A stretch of DNA of 9,238 nucleotides from positions 1-9,238 of the forward strand of contig DATKIY010000211.1 of the NCBI GenBank assembly GCA_035543875.1, in the 5' to 3' direction. The notes under the pieces were generated by a model. That model was not told the origin of the DNA. It was given only the letters and a program-made list of their open reading frames with translations, and ran no database searches. Below are positions 1 through 9,238 of this stretch, piece after piece. Origin of the DNA: DATKIY01 sp035543875 (lineage in GTDB: Bacteria > Actinomycetota > Actinomycetes > JAHEKZ01). Numbering within the stretch: the first letter of the stretch is position 1; the number at the start of each line of letters is the position of its first letter. A program made the translations under genes and the position numbers.

Positions 1-6
1 ACGCTG

Positions 7-12
7 CTCCTC
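7..12 (-). promoter_or_regulatory. Ribosome binding site of the next gene (start codon outside the window)
   Basis: The minus strand reads GAGGAG here, followed by CAGCGT up to the window edge. This is a strong Shine-Dalgarno sequence about 6 bases before the point where a start codon would fall. It lies 9-14 bases after the gmk stop. By conserved actinobacterial gene order (mihF-gmk-rpoZ) the gene should be rpoZ, the RNA polymerase omega subunit. That identity is inferred from synteny; none of its coding sequence is visible. Confidence 0.5.
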
Positions 13-20
13 AGTTTGTT

Positions 21-656
21 TCACTTGGGGTTCGGCCTTGGGGTTCGGCCTTGGGGTTCGGCCTGGGCTTTGATCTGGGGCTGGTTGCTCGGCCCAGACA
101 TCACCAATGCTACCAAGTCCTCGCATACCTGGCTGACATCGTCGTTTACCAGCACCACGTCGAACTCGGCCACGGCCGCCATTTCGACCGCTCCGCGCTC
201 CAGGCGCCTGGCCACGACAGCCTCGTCCTCGGTGCCTCGGCCCGCCAATCGGGCCGCTAGCACCTCCCACGACGGGGGTGCCAGGAACACCAAAGTGGCG
301 TCGGGCATCACCGCCCTGACCTGCCGGGCACCTTCCAGCTCGATCTCCAGCAGGACGGGCACACCCGCCCGAAGTCGATCTTCGACCGGGCGGCGCGGAG
401 TGCCATAGCGATGTCCGGCGAACTCAGCCCACTCGAGCAGCTCTCCCCGATCGATGCTTTCGACGAATGCATCCTCAGAAACGAACTGGTAGTGCAAGCC
501 GCCAATCTCTCCCGGACGGGCCGGACGCGTGGTCATCGAGACTGACTGCCAAATCTCCGGATGGGTGGCGCGCAGCCGAGCGACGACCGTGCTCTTCCCA
601 ACCCCCGAGGGGCCAGTGAGAACGGTCAACCGTGGTTGGAGTGTGGGTGACGACAC
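21..656 (-). CDS. gmk: Guanylate kinase
   Basis: Guanylate kinase (211 aa) transfers phosphate from ATP to GMP to make GDP, an essential cytoplasmic step of purine nucleotide supply. The P-loop GPSGVGKST is at residues 15-23. The family signature follows at 42-58 (TTRP..R.GE..G..Y.F, with R44, R47, E50 and Y56), in the GMP-binding region, and EIELEGARQVR starts the later conserved block. The core length is normal. The last ~25 residues are a polar, Pro/Gln/Arg-rich tail, partly made by a 13-base tandem repeat, and are unlikely to be catalytic. The start is GTG, 5 bases after the mihF stop. There is no clear Shine-Dalgarno sequence, so translation probably depends on coupling to mihF. A later start would cut into the strand before the P-loop. 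Confidence 0.97.
   Translation of the reverse strand: MSSPTLQPRLTVLTGPSGVGKSTVVARLRATHPEIWQSVSMTTRPARPGEIGGLHYQFVSEDAFVESIDRGELLEWAEFAGHRYGTPRRPVEDRLRAGVPVLLEIELEGARQVRAVMPDATLVFLAPPSWEVLAARLAGRGTEDEAVVARRLERGAVEMAAVAEFDVVLVNDDVSQVCEDLVALVMSGPSNQPQIKAQAEPQGRTPRPNPK
24..62 (-). repeat. Three tandem copies of a 13-bp repeat at the 3' end of gmk
   Basis: Three exact, adjacent copies of a 13-base unit (GCCGAACCCCAAG on the coding strand) occupy the last 13 sense codons of gmk, directly before its TGA. Because 13 is not a multiple of 3, the copies are read in three different frames and give a non-repetitive Pro/Arg/Gln-rich tail. The sequence after the array on the high-coordinate side (from 63) begins like a fourth copy and then diverges. 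This is simple tandem duplication, not a mobile element or CRISPR array. Confidence 0.9.
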
Positions 657-661
657 TGAAG

Positions 662-979
662 TCAGACGGCGCCGAACTCGCGTTCAAGGGCGGCAACTTG
701 GTTTGCTCCAAGGCCACGGACCCGACGACTTTCCGAGATACCAAGCCGCGCCATGATTTGGCGGGCACGGACCTTCCCGACTCCCGGCATCGACTCAAGC
801 AGGGCGGTAACTTTCATTTTGCCCACAATGTCGTCGGTGCGCCCTTGTGACAACACGTCGGAGAGTGATGCCCCGGAGTGCTTCAACCGATTCTTGACCT
901 CGGCTCGCACGCGGCGGGCCACGGCGGCCTTCTCAAGCGCAGCAGCACGCTGTTCGGGAGTCAGTGGTGGCAGAGCCAC
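662..979 (-). CDS. mihF: Actinobacterial integration host factor mIHF (nucleoid-associated protein)
   Basis: This is a 105-aa DNA-binding protein of the mIHF/sIHF family, which in mycobacteria and Streptomyces compacts and bends the chromosome and influences transcription; it is unrelated to the HU-like IHF of E. coli. The protein starts VALPPLTPEQRAAALEKAA, typical of the family. It has a basic N-terminal helix (about residues 8-35, rich in Arg, Lys and Ala). A helix-two-turn-helix domain resembling ribosomal S13 follows at about 52-103, including GKMKVTALLE, the PGVGKVRARQIM hairpin and RRVRGLG. The reading frame is open for 19 more codons upstream to another GTG at 1036. The GTG at 979 is chosen because the family begins there and a GAGGTG ribosome site sits 6 bases before it. 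It probably has its own promoter in the gap after pyrF and is co-transcribed with gmk. Confidence 0.95.
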   Translation of the reverse strand: MALPPLTPEQRAAALEKAAVARRVRAEVKNRLKHSGASLSDVLSQGRTDDIVGKMKVTALLESMPGVGKVRARQIMARLGISESRRVRGLGANQVAALEREFGAV

Positions 980-985
980 AGTGAG

Positions 986-991
986 CACCTC
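986..991 (-). promoter_or_regulatory. Ribosome binding site of mihF
   Basis: The minus strand reads GAGGTG, 6 bases before the GTG at 977-979. It decides the start of mihF: the longer frame, opening at a GTG at 1034-1036, would bury this site inside coding sequence, would overlap the predicted promoter, and would add 19 residues that do not look like the family. Confidence 0.75.
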
Positions 992-1020
992 GGGTCGATG
1001 AACGGCGATCGGACGCGCTG

Positions 1021-1050
1021 AACCTAGCGACTCCACGCCCTTGGCGGCAA
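1021..1050 (-). promoter_or_regulatory. Candidate promoter for mihF-gmk
   Basis: On the minus strand a -35-like TTGCCG (1045-1050) is followed by an 18-base spacer and a -10-like TAGGTT (1021-1026), which fits the actinobacterial TANNNT pattern. Transcription would start near 1014 and give a leader of about 35 bases that contains the mihF ribosome site. A second -35-like hexamer, TTGACC (1129-1134), lies right after the pyrF stop but has no good -10 at the right distance. The rest of the 980-1134 gap contains an inverted repeat (1066-1080) and no gene. Assigned by eye only. Confidence 0.4.
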
Positions 1051-1065
1051 CGTGGACCGGTGTGT

Positions 1066-1080
1066 TGGTCGGTTAGACCA
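1066..1080. promoter_or_regulatory. Short inverted repeat upstream of mihF
   Basis: TGGTC and GACCA flank a 5-base spacer, giving a 15-base dyad. It lies 15 bases upstream of the candidate -35 box of mihF. The size fits a small operator, but a 5-base arm can arise by chance and the regulator is unknown. It is not followed by a T-run in either direction, so it is not an intrinsic terminator. Confidence 0.2.
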
Positions 1081-1134
1081 GGCTTGGGATCATCCGCTAT
1101 CCGCGATGCTGACGAGCGATAGATCATCGGTCAA

Positions 1135-1827
1135 TCAAGCCAGAACTGCGAGGGAAGCGCCGATTTCGGCCGCGGCAGCAGCGACGTCGGCCGCACCCGT
1201 GATCGGCCGCCCGATCACCACCAGATCGGCGCCATCGGCAATCGCCTGCGCTGGCGTCGCCACTCGAGCCTGGTCGCCGATATCCGCGCCAGCTGGTCGA
1301 ACCCCTGGTGTGATCAGGGTGATTTCTGGTCCGACCTCGGCTCTGACGGCAGCGACTTCCTGCGGGGAGCAAACCAACGCGCGTGCACCGGAATTCACCG
1401 CAAGCGATGCGAGTCGCCGAACGGCGTCAACCGGCGGACCCGCTATTCCCACTCGCACCAGGTCAGCTGCGGACATAGACGTCAGGATCGTCACCCCGGC
1501 GATTCGAGTTTCGGGCAGCGCGTCGGCCGCTGCCGAAATGGCGTCAGCACCACCTAGTGCATGCACGGTCAGCAGCCCGGGAGACAACGGCGCGACGGCG
1601 CGTGCTGCACCGGCCACCGTGTTGGGGATGTCATGCAATTTCAGATCAAGAAACAGTTCACAGTTGTCTCCTGACGAACGAATCTGCTCAACACCACTGG
1701 CACCAGCCCGCAGGTAGAGCTCCAGTCCTACCTTCAGCGTGGAGACGTGCGGCGCAACGAGCTCGGCCCACTGCTTTGCTTGCGCGAGATCGGTGGTGTC
1801 CAAAGCGACTGCGATCGGCGCCGTCAC
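1135..1827 (-). CDS. pyrF: Orotidine-5'-phosphate decarboxylase (short, type 1-like)
   Basis: PyrF (230 aa) decarboxylates orotidine 5'-phosphate to UMP, the last step of the pathway. It is a TIM barrel: strand 1 carries the conserved Asp (VALD, D10), KVG is at 32-34, and the catalytic D-x-K-x-x-D motif is DLKLHD at 61-66 (D61, K63, D66). The phosphate-binding elements TPGVRP and, near the C terminus, GRPIT are present. Length and motif match the B. subtilis/E. coli type. The mycobacterial enzyme, as I recall it, is the longer type 2 form. The GTG start overlaps the pyrD stop by 4 bases (GTGA), so translation is probably coupled. It is the last gene of the pyr operon; no convincing terminator follows it. 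Confidence 0.96.
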   Translation of the reverse strand: MTAPIAVALDTTDLAQAKQWAELVAPHVSTLKVGLELYLRAGASGVEQIRSSGDNCELFLDLKLHDIPNTVAGAARAVAPLSPGLLTVHALGGADAISAAADALPETRIAGVTILTSMSAADLVRVGIAGPPVDAVRRLASLAVNSGARALVCSPQEVAAVRAEVGPEITLITPGVRPAGADIGDQARVATPAQAIADGADLVVIGRPITGAADVAAAAAEIGASLAVLA

Positions 1828-2873
1828 CCTTCGGCCCCGGCGCTTTCTGGTTCGTTCGCGATATCCACGTCTATTACTGAGTATACCGGCGCTGGCACCG
1901 GCTGATGTGCGTGTCCGACAGCGTCGGAGAGTCGCGAAAAGCCGCGGTCGGCCAACAGTCGCTGCAGATGGCCCAGAATTCGCGGCGGCGCCATCGGGTC
2001 GTTAAACAGCGTTGTGCCAACTTGTACCGCTGACGCGCCCGCCAGGATGAACTCCAACGCGTCGTGGCCATCGCGAATCCCGCCCATGCCGAGAATGGGA
2101 ACCTCTGGGAGTGCCTGGTGCACCTGCCACACGGCACGCACCGCGACCGGTCGAACCGCCGGTCCTGACAATCCGCCTGTCACCCCGGCAAGGTGCGGGC
2201 GCATGGCGTCGGTGTCGATCACCAGGCCCAGCAGGGTGTTAATCATGGACAGGCCGTCGGCGCCCGCATCGACGCACGCCTCGGCAATGTTGACGATGTC
2301 TGTGACGTCAGGAGAAAGCTTTGCGAAGACGGGAACACCGGGACTCGTGTTGCGCCGAACCGCGTCAACCACCGTCGAACTCGCGCCGGGATCGCACGCA
2401 AACACAAGACCGCGGTCCTCGACGTTTGGGCAGGAGATGTTGACCTCGATGGCAGACACAGCAGCGGACACCCGAAGTTTCTGCGCGAGTCGCGCATACT
2501 CCTCGACCGTGCCGCCCGCGATGGACACCACAACACGCGCCCCTCGGCTTTCGAGCCAGGCCAGGTCGCGCGACATAAACGACTCGATCCCCGGCCCCTG
2601 CAGCCCGATCGAGTTGAGCATGCCGCTCGCTGTCTCGGCCATCCGCGGCGTCGCCCGCCCGGAGCGCGGGGACATCATGATGGACTTGGTGACGACTGCA
2701 CCGATCGAGGTGATGTCAAAGAACTGGTCGAGCTCTCGGCCGTAGCCGGCGCAGCCAGACGCGGTCATCATCGGGTTTGGCAAGGTCAACGCGCCAAGAG
2801 TGGCCTGCATGTCAACGTCTGGCAGCGGCTCATCGTCGCTACCGGGAGCAATAACCCGGGTCAGCCTGGTCAT
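1824..2873 (-). CDS. pyrD: Dihydroorotate dehydrogenase, class 1B catalytic subunit
   Basis: PyrD (349 aa) is an FMN-containing TIM-barrel enzyme that oxidises dihydroorotate to orotate. The active-site loop is NISCPN (145-150) with Cys148 as the base, which marks class 1; the membrane-bound class 2 enzymes have Ser there. Other FMN/substrate elements are KLSPD (185-189), INT (211-213), GGLSGPAV (233-240) and GMGGI (262-266). There is no N-terminal membrane helix of the class 2 kind. The partner pyrK directly upstream overlaps it by 4 bases (ATGA), which points to an NAD-linked PyrD2-PyrK2 complex. A ~20-residue acidic, Pro-containing N-terminal extension precedes the usual start of the barrel. 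The ATG at 2873 has only a weak GGGTG ribosome site. Confidence 0.95.
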   Translation of the reverse strand: MTRLTRVIAPGSDDEPLPDVDMQATLGALTLPNPMMTASGCAGYGRELDQFFDITSIGAVVTKSIMMSPRSGRATPRMAETASGMLNSIGLQGPGIESFMSRDLAWLESRGARVVVSIAGGTVEEYARLAQKLRVSAAVSAIEVNISCPNVEDRGLVFACDPGASSTVVDAVRRNTSPGVPVFAKLSPDVTDIVNIAEACVDAGADGLSMINTLLGLVIDTDAMRPHLAGVTGGLSGPAVRPVAVRAVWQVHQALPEVPILGMGGIRDGHDALEFILAGASAVQVGTTLFNDPMAPPRILGHLQRLLADRGFSRLSDAVGHAHQPVPAPVYSVIDVDIANEPESAGAEG

Positions 2874-3783
2874 GACCGGGCACCCACGGAGCCGTTGTCG
2901 GACCCGACAGGACCGACCGAGCCGCTAGCTGGAGGTACAACAACCGGTGCGCCATGTGTGTCGTCGGGGATCGTCCCGACGTCAGACCATCGAACCCTCT
3001 CGCCCTTGAACACCGGGCCGTCGACACACGAACGCAGCATTCGGGTGACTCCGTCGTCGCCTACGACCGGCAGAACGCAGGTCATACATACGCCGATCCC
3101 ACATGCCATCGCTTCTTCAACCGCGCACTGACTGTGTGCGCCGAAGTGCTGGGCGAGCTCAGCTACCGCCTGCAACATTCCCATCGGGCCGCAGGCATAG
3201 ACAACCTCAGCTCCGGTGCGTTCGAAGATGGCCGGAAGTACGTCTGTGACCCGACCGATATCTCCGAGCGTTCCATCTTCAGTCGTGATCGCTACCGACG
3301 ATGACATCCGCTTGGCTTCCAAGACGCCGAACAGTCGCTCTTCGGTGGCTGCCCCGAGAACAAAATCGACTCGACAACCGCGCTGCCGTAGTTGTTCGGC
3401 CAACGCGAACAGCGGGGCACTTCCGTACCCGCCTCCGACCAAGGTGCACGTGACTGACTCCTTGGGAAGCGCAAAGGGTCTGCCGAGAGGACCCGCAATA
3501 TCGACGACGTCGTGCGGACGAAGCCGCGACAGCCAATGAGTGCCCTTACCGTGTTCGGCGAAGACGATTTCAACCGTGCCACCGTAGACGCCGCGGTCTT
3601 GCGTGCGATACACCGAGAACGCGCGCCGCAGCAACATCGACGAGTGGTCACCGCCGACAGCCAATGCAACAAAGTGACCGGCGCGAACCTGTTCGGCGAT
3701 GCCAGGGGCCACCATGGTGAGTTGGTGGTAGGCACCAGCACGCCGAATGCTGAGGACTTCGCCTCGCACTTGCACCGCGGCCA

Positions 3784-3784
<1 letters not shown>
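2870..3784 (-). CDS. pyrK: Dihydroorotate dehydrogenase electron transfer subunit
   Basis: PyrK (304 aa) carries FAD and a [2Fe-2S] cluster and passes electrons from dihydroorotate (through PyrD FMN) to NAD+. The ferredoxin-reductase-like FAD domain has RRAFSVYR at about 53-60. The nucleotide-binding domain has VGGGYGSAPLFALA (116-129) and YACGPMGML (196-204). The cluster ligands are the four cysteines at 228, 233, 236 and 253, in ACGIGVCMTC plus RSCVDGPVF. About 35 residues after the last conserved block form a Pro/Gly/Ser/Val-rich tail, longer than usual. The ATG start is preferred over an adjacent in-frame TTG: it overlaps the carB stop by one base (TGATG) and has GAGGTG 7 bases upstream. 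Confidence 0.95.
2896..2909. repeat. Perfect 6-bp inverted repeat just upstream of pyrD
   Basis: TGTCGG and its exact complement are separated by 2 bases, inside the last codons of pyrK, about 22 bases before the pyrD ATG. In mRNA it could form a short GC-rich hairpin (five pairs, four-base loop). No T-run follows. Its position could affect ribosome movement or pyrD start access, but chance in a Gly/Ser/Val-rich tail is an equal explanation. Confidence 0.3.
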
Positions 3785-7067
<3,283 letters not shown>

Positions 7068-7068
<1 letters not shown>

Positions 7069-8177
7069 CAGAGCCCGCCGTTCATCGCAGCGGCGAACCG
7101 GTCGAACAGGTAGGCGGAGTCGTGCGGTCCGGCGGCCGCCTCAGGGTGGTACTGCACGCTGAAGGCGGGGCGGTCCAACAACCGCAGACCTTCGACCACG
7201 TTGTCGTTGAGGCAAACGTGGCTCACTTCGACTCGCCCAAACTCGGTGTCGGATGTTCGATCGGTCGGCGCGTCCACGGCGAAGCCGTGATTGTGCGCAC
7301 TGACCTCAACGCGGCCGGTCGCCCGGTCCTGCACCGGTTGGTTGATTCCGCGATGCCCGTATTTCAACTTGTAGGTCCCAAAGCCGAGGGCACGTCCCAA
7401 GATTTGGTTGCCGAAGCAAATCCCAAAAACCGGAATCCGACGGGCCAGCACCTGTTGCATCAGGGTGACAGCTTCGTCTGCAGTCGCGGGGTCGCCTGGA
7501 CCGTTGCTGAAGAAGACGCCGTCAACGTTGAGGGCTTCGAGCTGGTCAACCGACGTAGCAGCTGGGACGACATGTACCTCCATGCCGCGTTCGGACATGC
7601 GCGTCGGGGTCATCGCTTTGATACCCAAGTCGATCGCGGCCACCCGATGGCGAAGTTGACCAACCGCCTTCACGACATACGGACTCGAAGTCGACACTTC
7701 GCTGGTGAGGTCAGCGCCCGCCATGGGTGGGCTGTCGATAACCCGAGCCAACAACTGCGCTGGGTCAGTCGTCTCAGTGGAGATTCCAGCGCGCATCGCC
7801 CCACGTTCACGCAGGTGGCGAGTGAGAGCTCGAGTGTCGATTCCACTGATTCCCACCACTTGATGTCGGCGCAACTCATCGTCCAGCGTTGACGTCGACC
7901 GCCAGTTTGACGCGATGCGCGCCGGGTCGCGGACGACGTAACCGGCAACCCACATGCGCGCGGACTCCGCATCCTCACCGTTGATGCCGGTATTGCCGAT
8001 CTGCGGCGCGGTCTGAACGACGATCTGACGACGATAAGAGGGGTCGGTAAGTGTCTCCTGATAGCCCGTCATCGCGGTGCAGAACACGGCCTCCCCGAAG
8101 GTCTCCCCCAAGGTGCCGTAGGACTGTCCCGTAAACGAGCGACCGTCCTCGAGCACCAGCAGTGCCGGCGGCGTCAT
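7068..8177 (-). CDS. carA: Carbamoyl phosphate synthase small (glutaminase) subunit
   Basis: CarA (369 aa) hydrolyses glutamine and delivers ammonia to CarB. The N-terminal small-subunit domain starts LLVLEDGRSFTGQSYG and includes TAMTGYQETLTDPSY (34-48). The C-terminal class I glutamine amidotransferase domain (about 178-365) has SNGPGDP (224-230), the nucleophile Cys254 in GICFGNQ, the SAHNHGF block (293-299), and His344 and Glu346 in QYHPEA, which complete the triad. KYGHRGINQPVQ follows the usual actinobacterial wording. Length is normal and all catalytic residues are present. The ATG overlaps the stop of the upstream PH-like gene by 4 bases and carB follows with a 1-base overlap, so the two subunits are probably made in step. 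Confidence 0.98.
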
Positions 8178-8779
8178 GACGCACCGCCGGGGATGTGGTG
8201 CGGGGTTGTCTGTGCATTCACCAAGACCGCTCGAATCTCATCGACCAGCAGCAAGTGACAATCGGGTGCTTCGGCACGAAACCCAACGTCGATCAGCTCA
8301 TCACCCAGCTGCCAAGTCACCAACACCAAACCTCCAGCCTCGTAACCTTTGCCCGCAATGCCGTTGCTGAGAGCTGCGTCACGCAACTGTGTTGACGGCA
8401 CGAACAGCGACCGTGCGCCGACGCGTCTAAACCAGACACCGTCAGGGTCAACGAAAATGTCGGTCCGACTTGGCACCCCCAAATCGAAGGCAACAAACCT
8501 CGACAACCAGTTTTCATGTCGCGTCGCTGCCAAGTAACGACCCGAAGTTGGCTCAGACCGTCGATCGCTTGGTGGTGATTCCAGCGGCGCGGGCAGCGAC
8601 TCATCGGCGCGGGCGCGCCTCACCCAACCACGACGCATCCCAAACAACAGTGCGCCCGCCAACAAGCCCAGCGCCACAAGCAGCGCCAGACGAACCGGCC
8701 AGTTCGTCACCGAAGCACTGGCCTGCGTGCTGGCGGTAATGCTGACGGCAACCCCATCAAAGAACACGATCGGATTCAC
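8174..8779 (-). CDS. Membrane-anchored PH-like protein of the pyr operon, function unknown
   Basis: This 201-aa protein matches in context and wording the uncharacterised actinobacterial family that sits between pyrC and carA (Rv1382 in M. tuberculosis; often annotated as PH-like or transporter). Residues 1-26 are short and polar. A single membrane helix follows at about 31-48, then a strongly basic stretch (RRGWVRRAR, 49-57), which predicts N terminus outside and C terminus in the cytoplasm. A charged Pro/Ser/Arg linker (58-80) leads to a beta-rich domain (81-188) containing DGVWFRR, LFVP, GIAGKGYE and LVLVTWQLGD. There are no catalytic motifs, cysteine clusters or transporter bundle, so the label transporter is unlikely to be right. 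The GTG start overlaps the pyrC stop by 4 bases with GAGGG upstream. The tight position suggests a role tied to the pathway, perhaps localising or sensing, but that is inference. Confidence 0.85.
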   Translation of the reverse strand: MNPIVFFDGVAVSITASTQASASVTNWPVRLALLVALGLLAGALLFGMRRGWVRRARADESLPAPLESPPSDRRSEPTSGRYLAATRHENWLSRFVAFDLGVPSRTDIFVDPDGVWFRRVGARSLFVPSTQLRDAALSNGIAGKGYEAGGLVLVTWQLGDELIDVGFRAEAPDCHLLLVDEIRAVLVNAQTTPHHIPGGAS

Positions 8780-9238
8780 GCGAGCTTGCCCTCACGTGCG
8801 GTGAGGTGCCCGCGCAGGAAGGTAGCCATTGGACGCGCCGCGAAGTTGCGCTCGGCATACGGAGTATTGCGACTACGCGAGGCGAACTCGCGCGGATCGA
8901 CCGTGTAGCTCGCGGCGGGGTCGATGAGCGTGAGGTTGGCGGGCTCTCCGACGTCAATGCCGCGCCCCTGGTCGGAAAGCCGACCAATGCGAGCGGGGCG
9001 CGTTGACATGCGGTCAGCCACGCCAGCCCAGTCCAACAGGCCGGTTTCCACCATGGCTTCTGCGACTGCGCTGACTGCCGTCTCCAAGCCGACCATGCCC
9101 ATGGCAGCTGCTGCCCACTCGCAGTCCTTGTCTTCGACGGAGTGAGGGGCATGGTCGGTGGCAACGGCGTCGATGGTTCCGTCAGCGAGGCCCTGCCGCA
9201 CCGCCACCACGTCGTCGCTGGTGCGCAGCGGCGGGTTG
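8776..9238 (-). CDS. pyrC: Dihydroorotase, C-terminal part (5' end beyond the window)
   Basis: Only the last ~153 residues are present; the frame is open to the window edge and begins NPPLRTSDDVVA. Dihydroorotase closes carbamoyl aspartate to dihydroorotate using a metal centre. NPPLR (substrate-loop region) is followed by ATDHAPHS, where the Asp (28th visible residue) is the catalytic/metal-binding Asp of the amidohydrolase family. Further on come a GLETAVSAV helix, the PARIGRL segment typical of the barrel end, and the C-terminal beta sandwich (GEPANLTLIDP, SRNTPY). The N-terminal metal ligands lie outside. Wording fits the class I, monofunctional bacterial form. Its stop overlaps the next gene by 4 bases. 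pyrB and pyrR are expected further upstream. Confidence 0.95.
   Translation of the reverse strand, partial: NPPLRTSDDVVAVRQGLADGTIDAVATDHAPHSVEDKDCEWAAAAMGMVGLETAVSAVAEAMVETGLLDWAGVADRMSTRPARIGRLSDQGRGIDVGEPANLTLIDPAASYTVDPREFASRSRNTPYAERNFAARPMATFLRGHLTAREGKLA

Noticed and set aside
24..62. CRISPR array or mobile-element terminal repeat
   Set aside because: The repeats are only 13 bases long, have no spacers, and lie within the gmk coding frame; this is simple tandem duplication.
980..1036. Longer mihF beginning at the GTG at 1036
   Set aside because: It adds 19 residues absent from the family, overlaps the predicted promoter, and ignores the GAGGTG ribosome site 6 bases before the GTG at 979.
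1091..1130. Intrinsic terminator after pyrF
   Set aside because: The minus strand can form CTATCGC paired with GCGGATAG, with one bulged base and an 11-base loop, but the stem is imperfect and no T-run follows, so I do not call a terminator.
1052..1717. Open frame (221 codons) on the plus strand starting in the mihF-pyrF gap
   Set aside because: It is almost entirely antisense to pyrF; the translation is Ala/Ser/Thr/Arg low-complexity with no motif.
2193..3131. Long open frame (312 codons) on the plus strand
   Set aside because: It lies antisense to pyrD and the end of pyrK, both of which have clear family motifs. Its translation is Arg/His/Gly-rich with no recognisable domain, as expected of the opposite strand of GC-rich coding DNA.
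7122..7892. Open frame (256 codons) on the plus strand
   Set aside because: It is antisense to carA, whose catalytic triad and domains are intact. It has no ribosome site or recognisable domain, so it is a shadow frame.

Overview
The window is one tightly packed stretch of housekeeping genes, all on the minus strand, so transcription runs from high to low coordinates. It holds most of a de novo pyrimidine (UMP) operon followed by the nucleoid-protein gene mihF and the guanylate kinase gene gmk. The order, 5' to 3' in transcription, is pyrC (its 3' part only), a small membrane-anchored PH-like gene, carA, carB, pyrK, pyrD, pyrF, a 155-base gap, mihF, gmk, and a ribosome binding site for a gene just past the window edge (rpoZ is expected by synteny).

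The organism is most likely an actinobacterium. The mIHF protein (integration host factor of the mycobacterial/Streptomyces type) and the PH-like membrane gene between pyrC and carA are actinobacterial hallmarks. The order pyrC / membrane protein / carA / carB / pyrF / mihF / gmk matches, from memory, Mycobacterium tuberculosis Rv1381-Rv1389. Base composition is GC-rich but looks moderate for the phylum. Two points set it apart from Mycobacterium: dihydroorotate oxidation is encoded by a pyrK-pyrD pair (class 1B, NAD-linked), and PyrF is a short orotidine-5'-phosphate decarboxylase with a DLKLHD active site. Genus or order cannot be fixed from the window.

Region 1135-9238 is the pyrimidine operon. 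Every junction overlaps by 4 bases (pyrC/PH-like, PH-like/carA, pyrK/pyrD, pyrD/pyrF) or 1 base (carA/carB, carB/pyrK), so translation is probably coupled throughout. CarA and CarB make carbamoyl phosphate. Aspartate transcarbamoylase (pyrB, expected upstream of the window) and PyrC lead to dihydroorotate, PyrD with PyrK oxidises it to orotate, and PyrF makes UMP after the OPRT step. No orotate phosphoribosyltransferase gene (pyrE) is present here. Any PyrR-type attenuation signal would lie upstream, outside the window.

Region 980-1134 is the only real intergenic gap. It carries a plausible promoter and a good ribosome binding site for mihF, which argues that mihF-gmk can be transcribed independently of the pyr genes. 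Region 1-979 is mihF and gmk. The last codons of gmk are built from three exact copies of a 13-base repeat, the most unusual nucleotide-level feature of the window.

I see no mobile element, CRISPR array, tRNA, rRNA or novel gene system. The least understood element is the PH-like membrane protein embedded in the pyrimidine operon.
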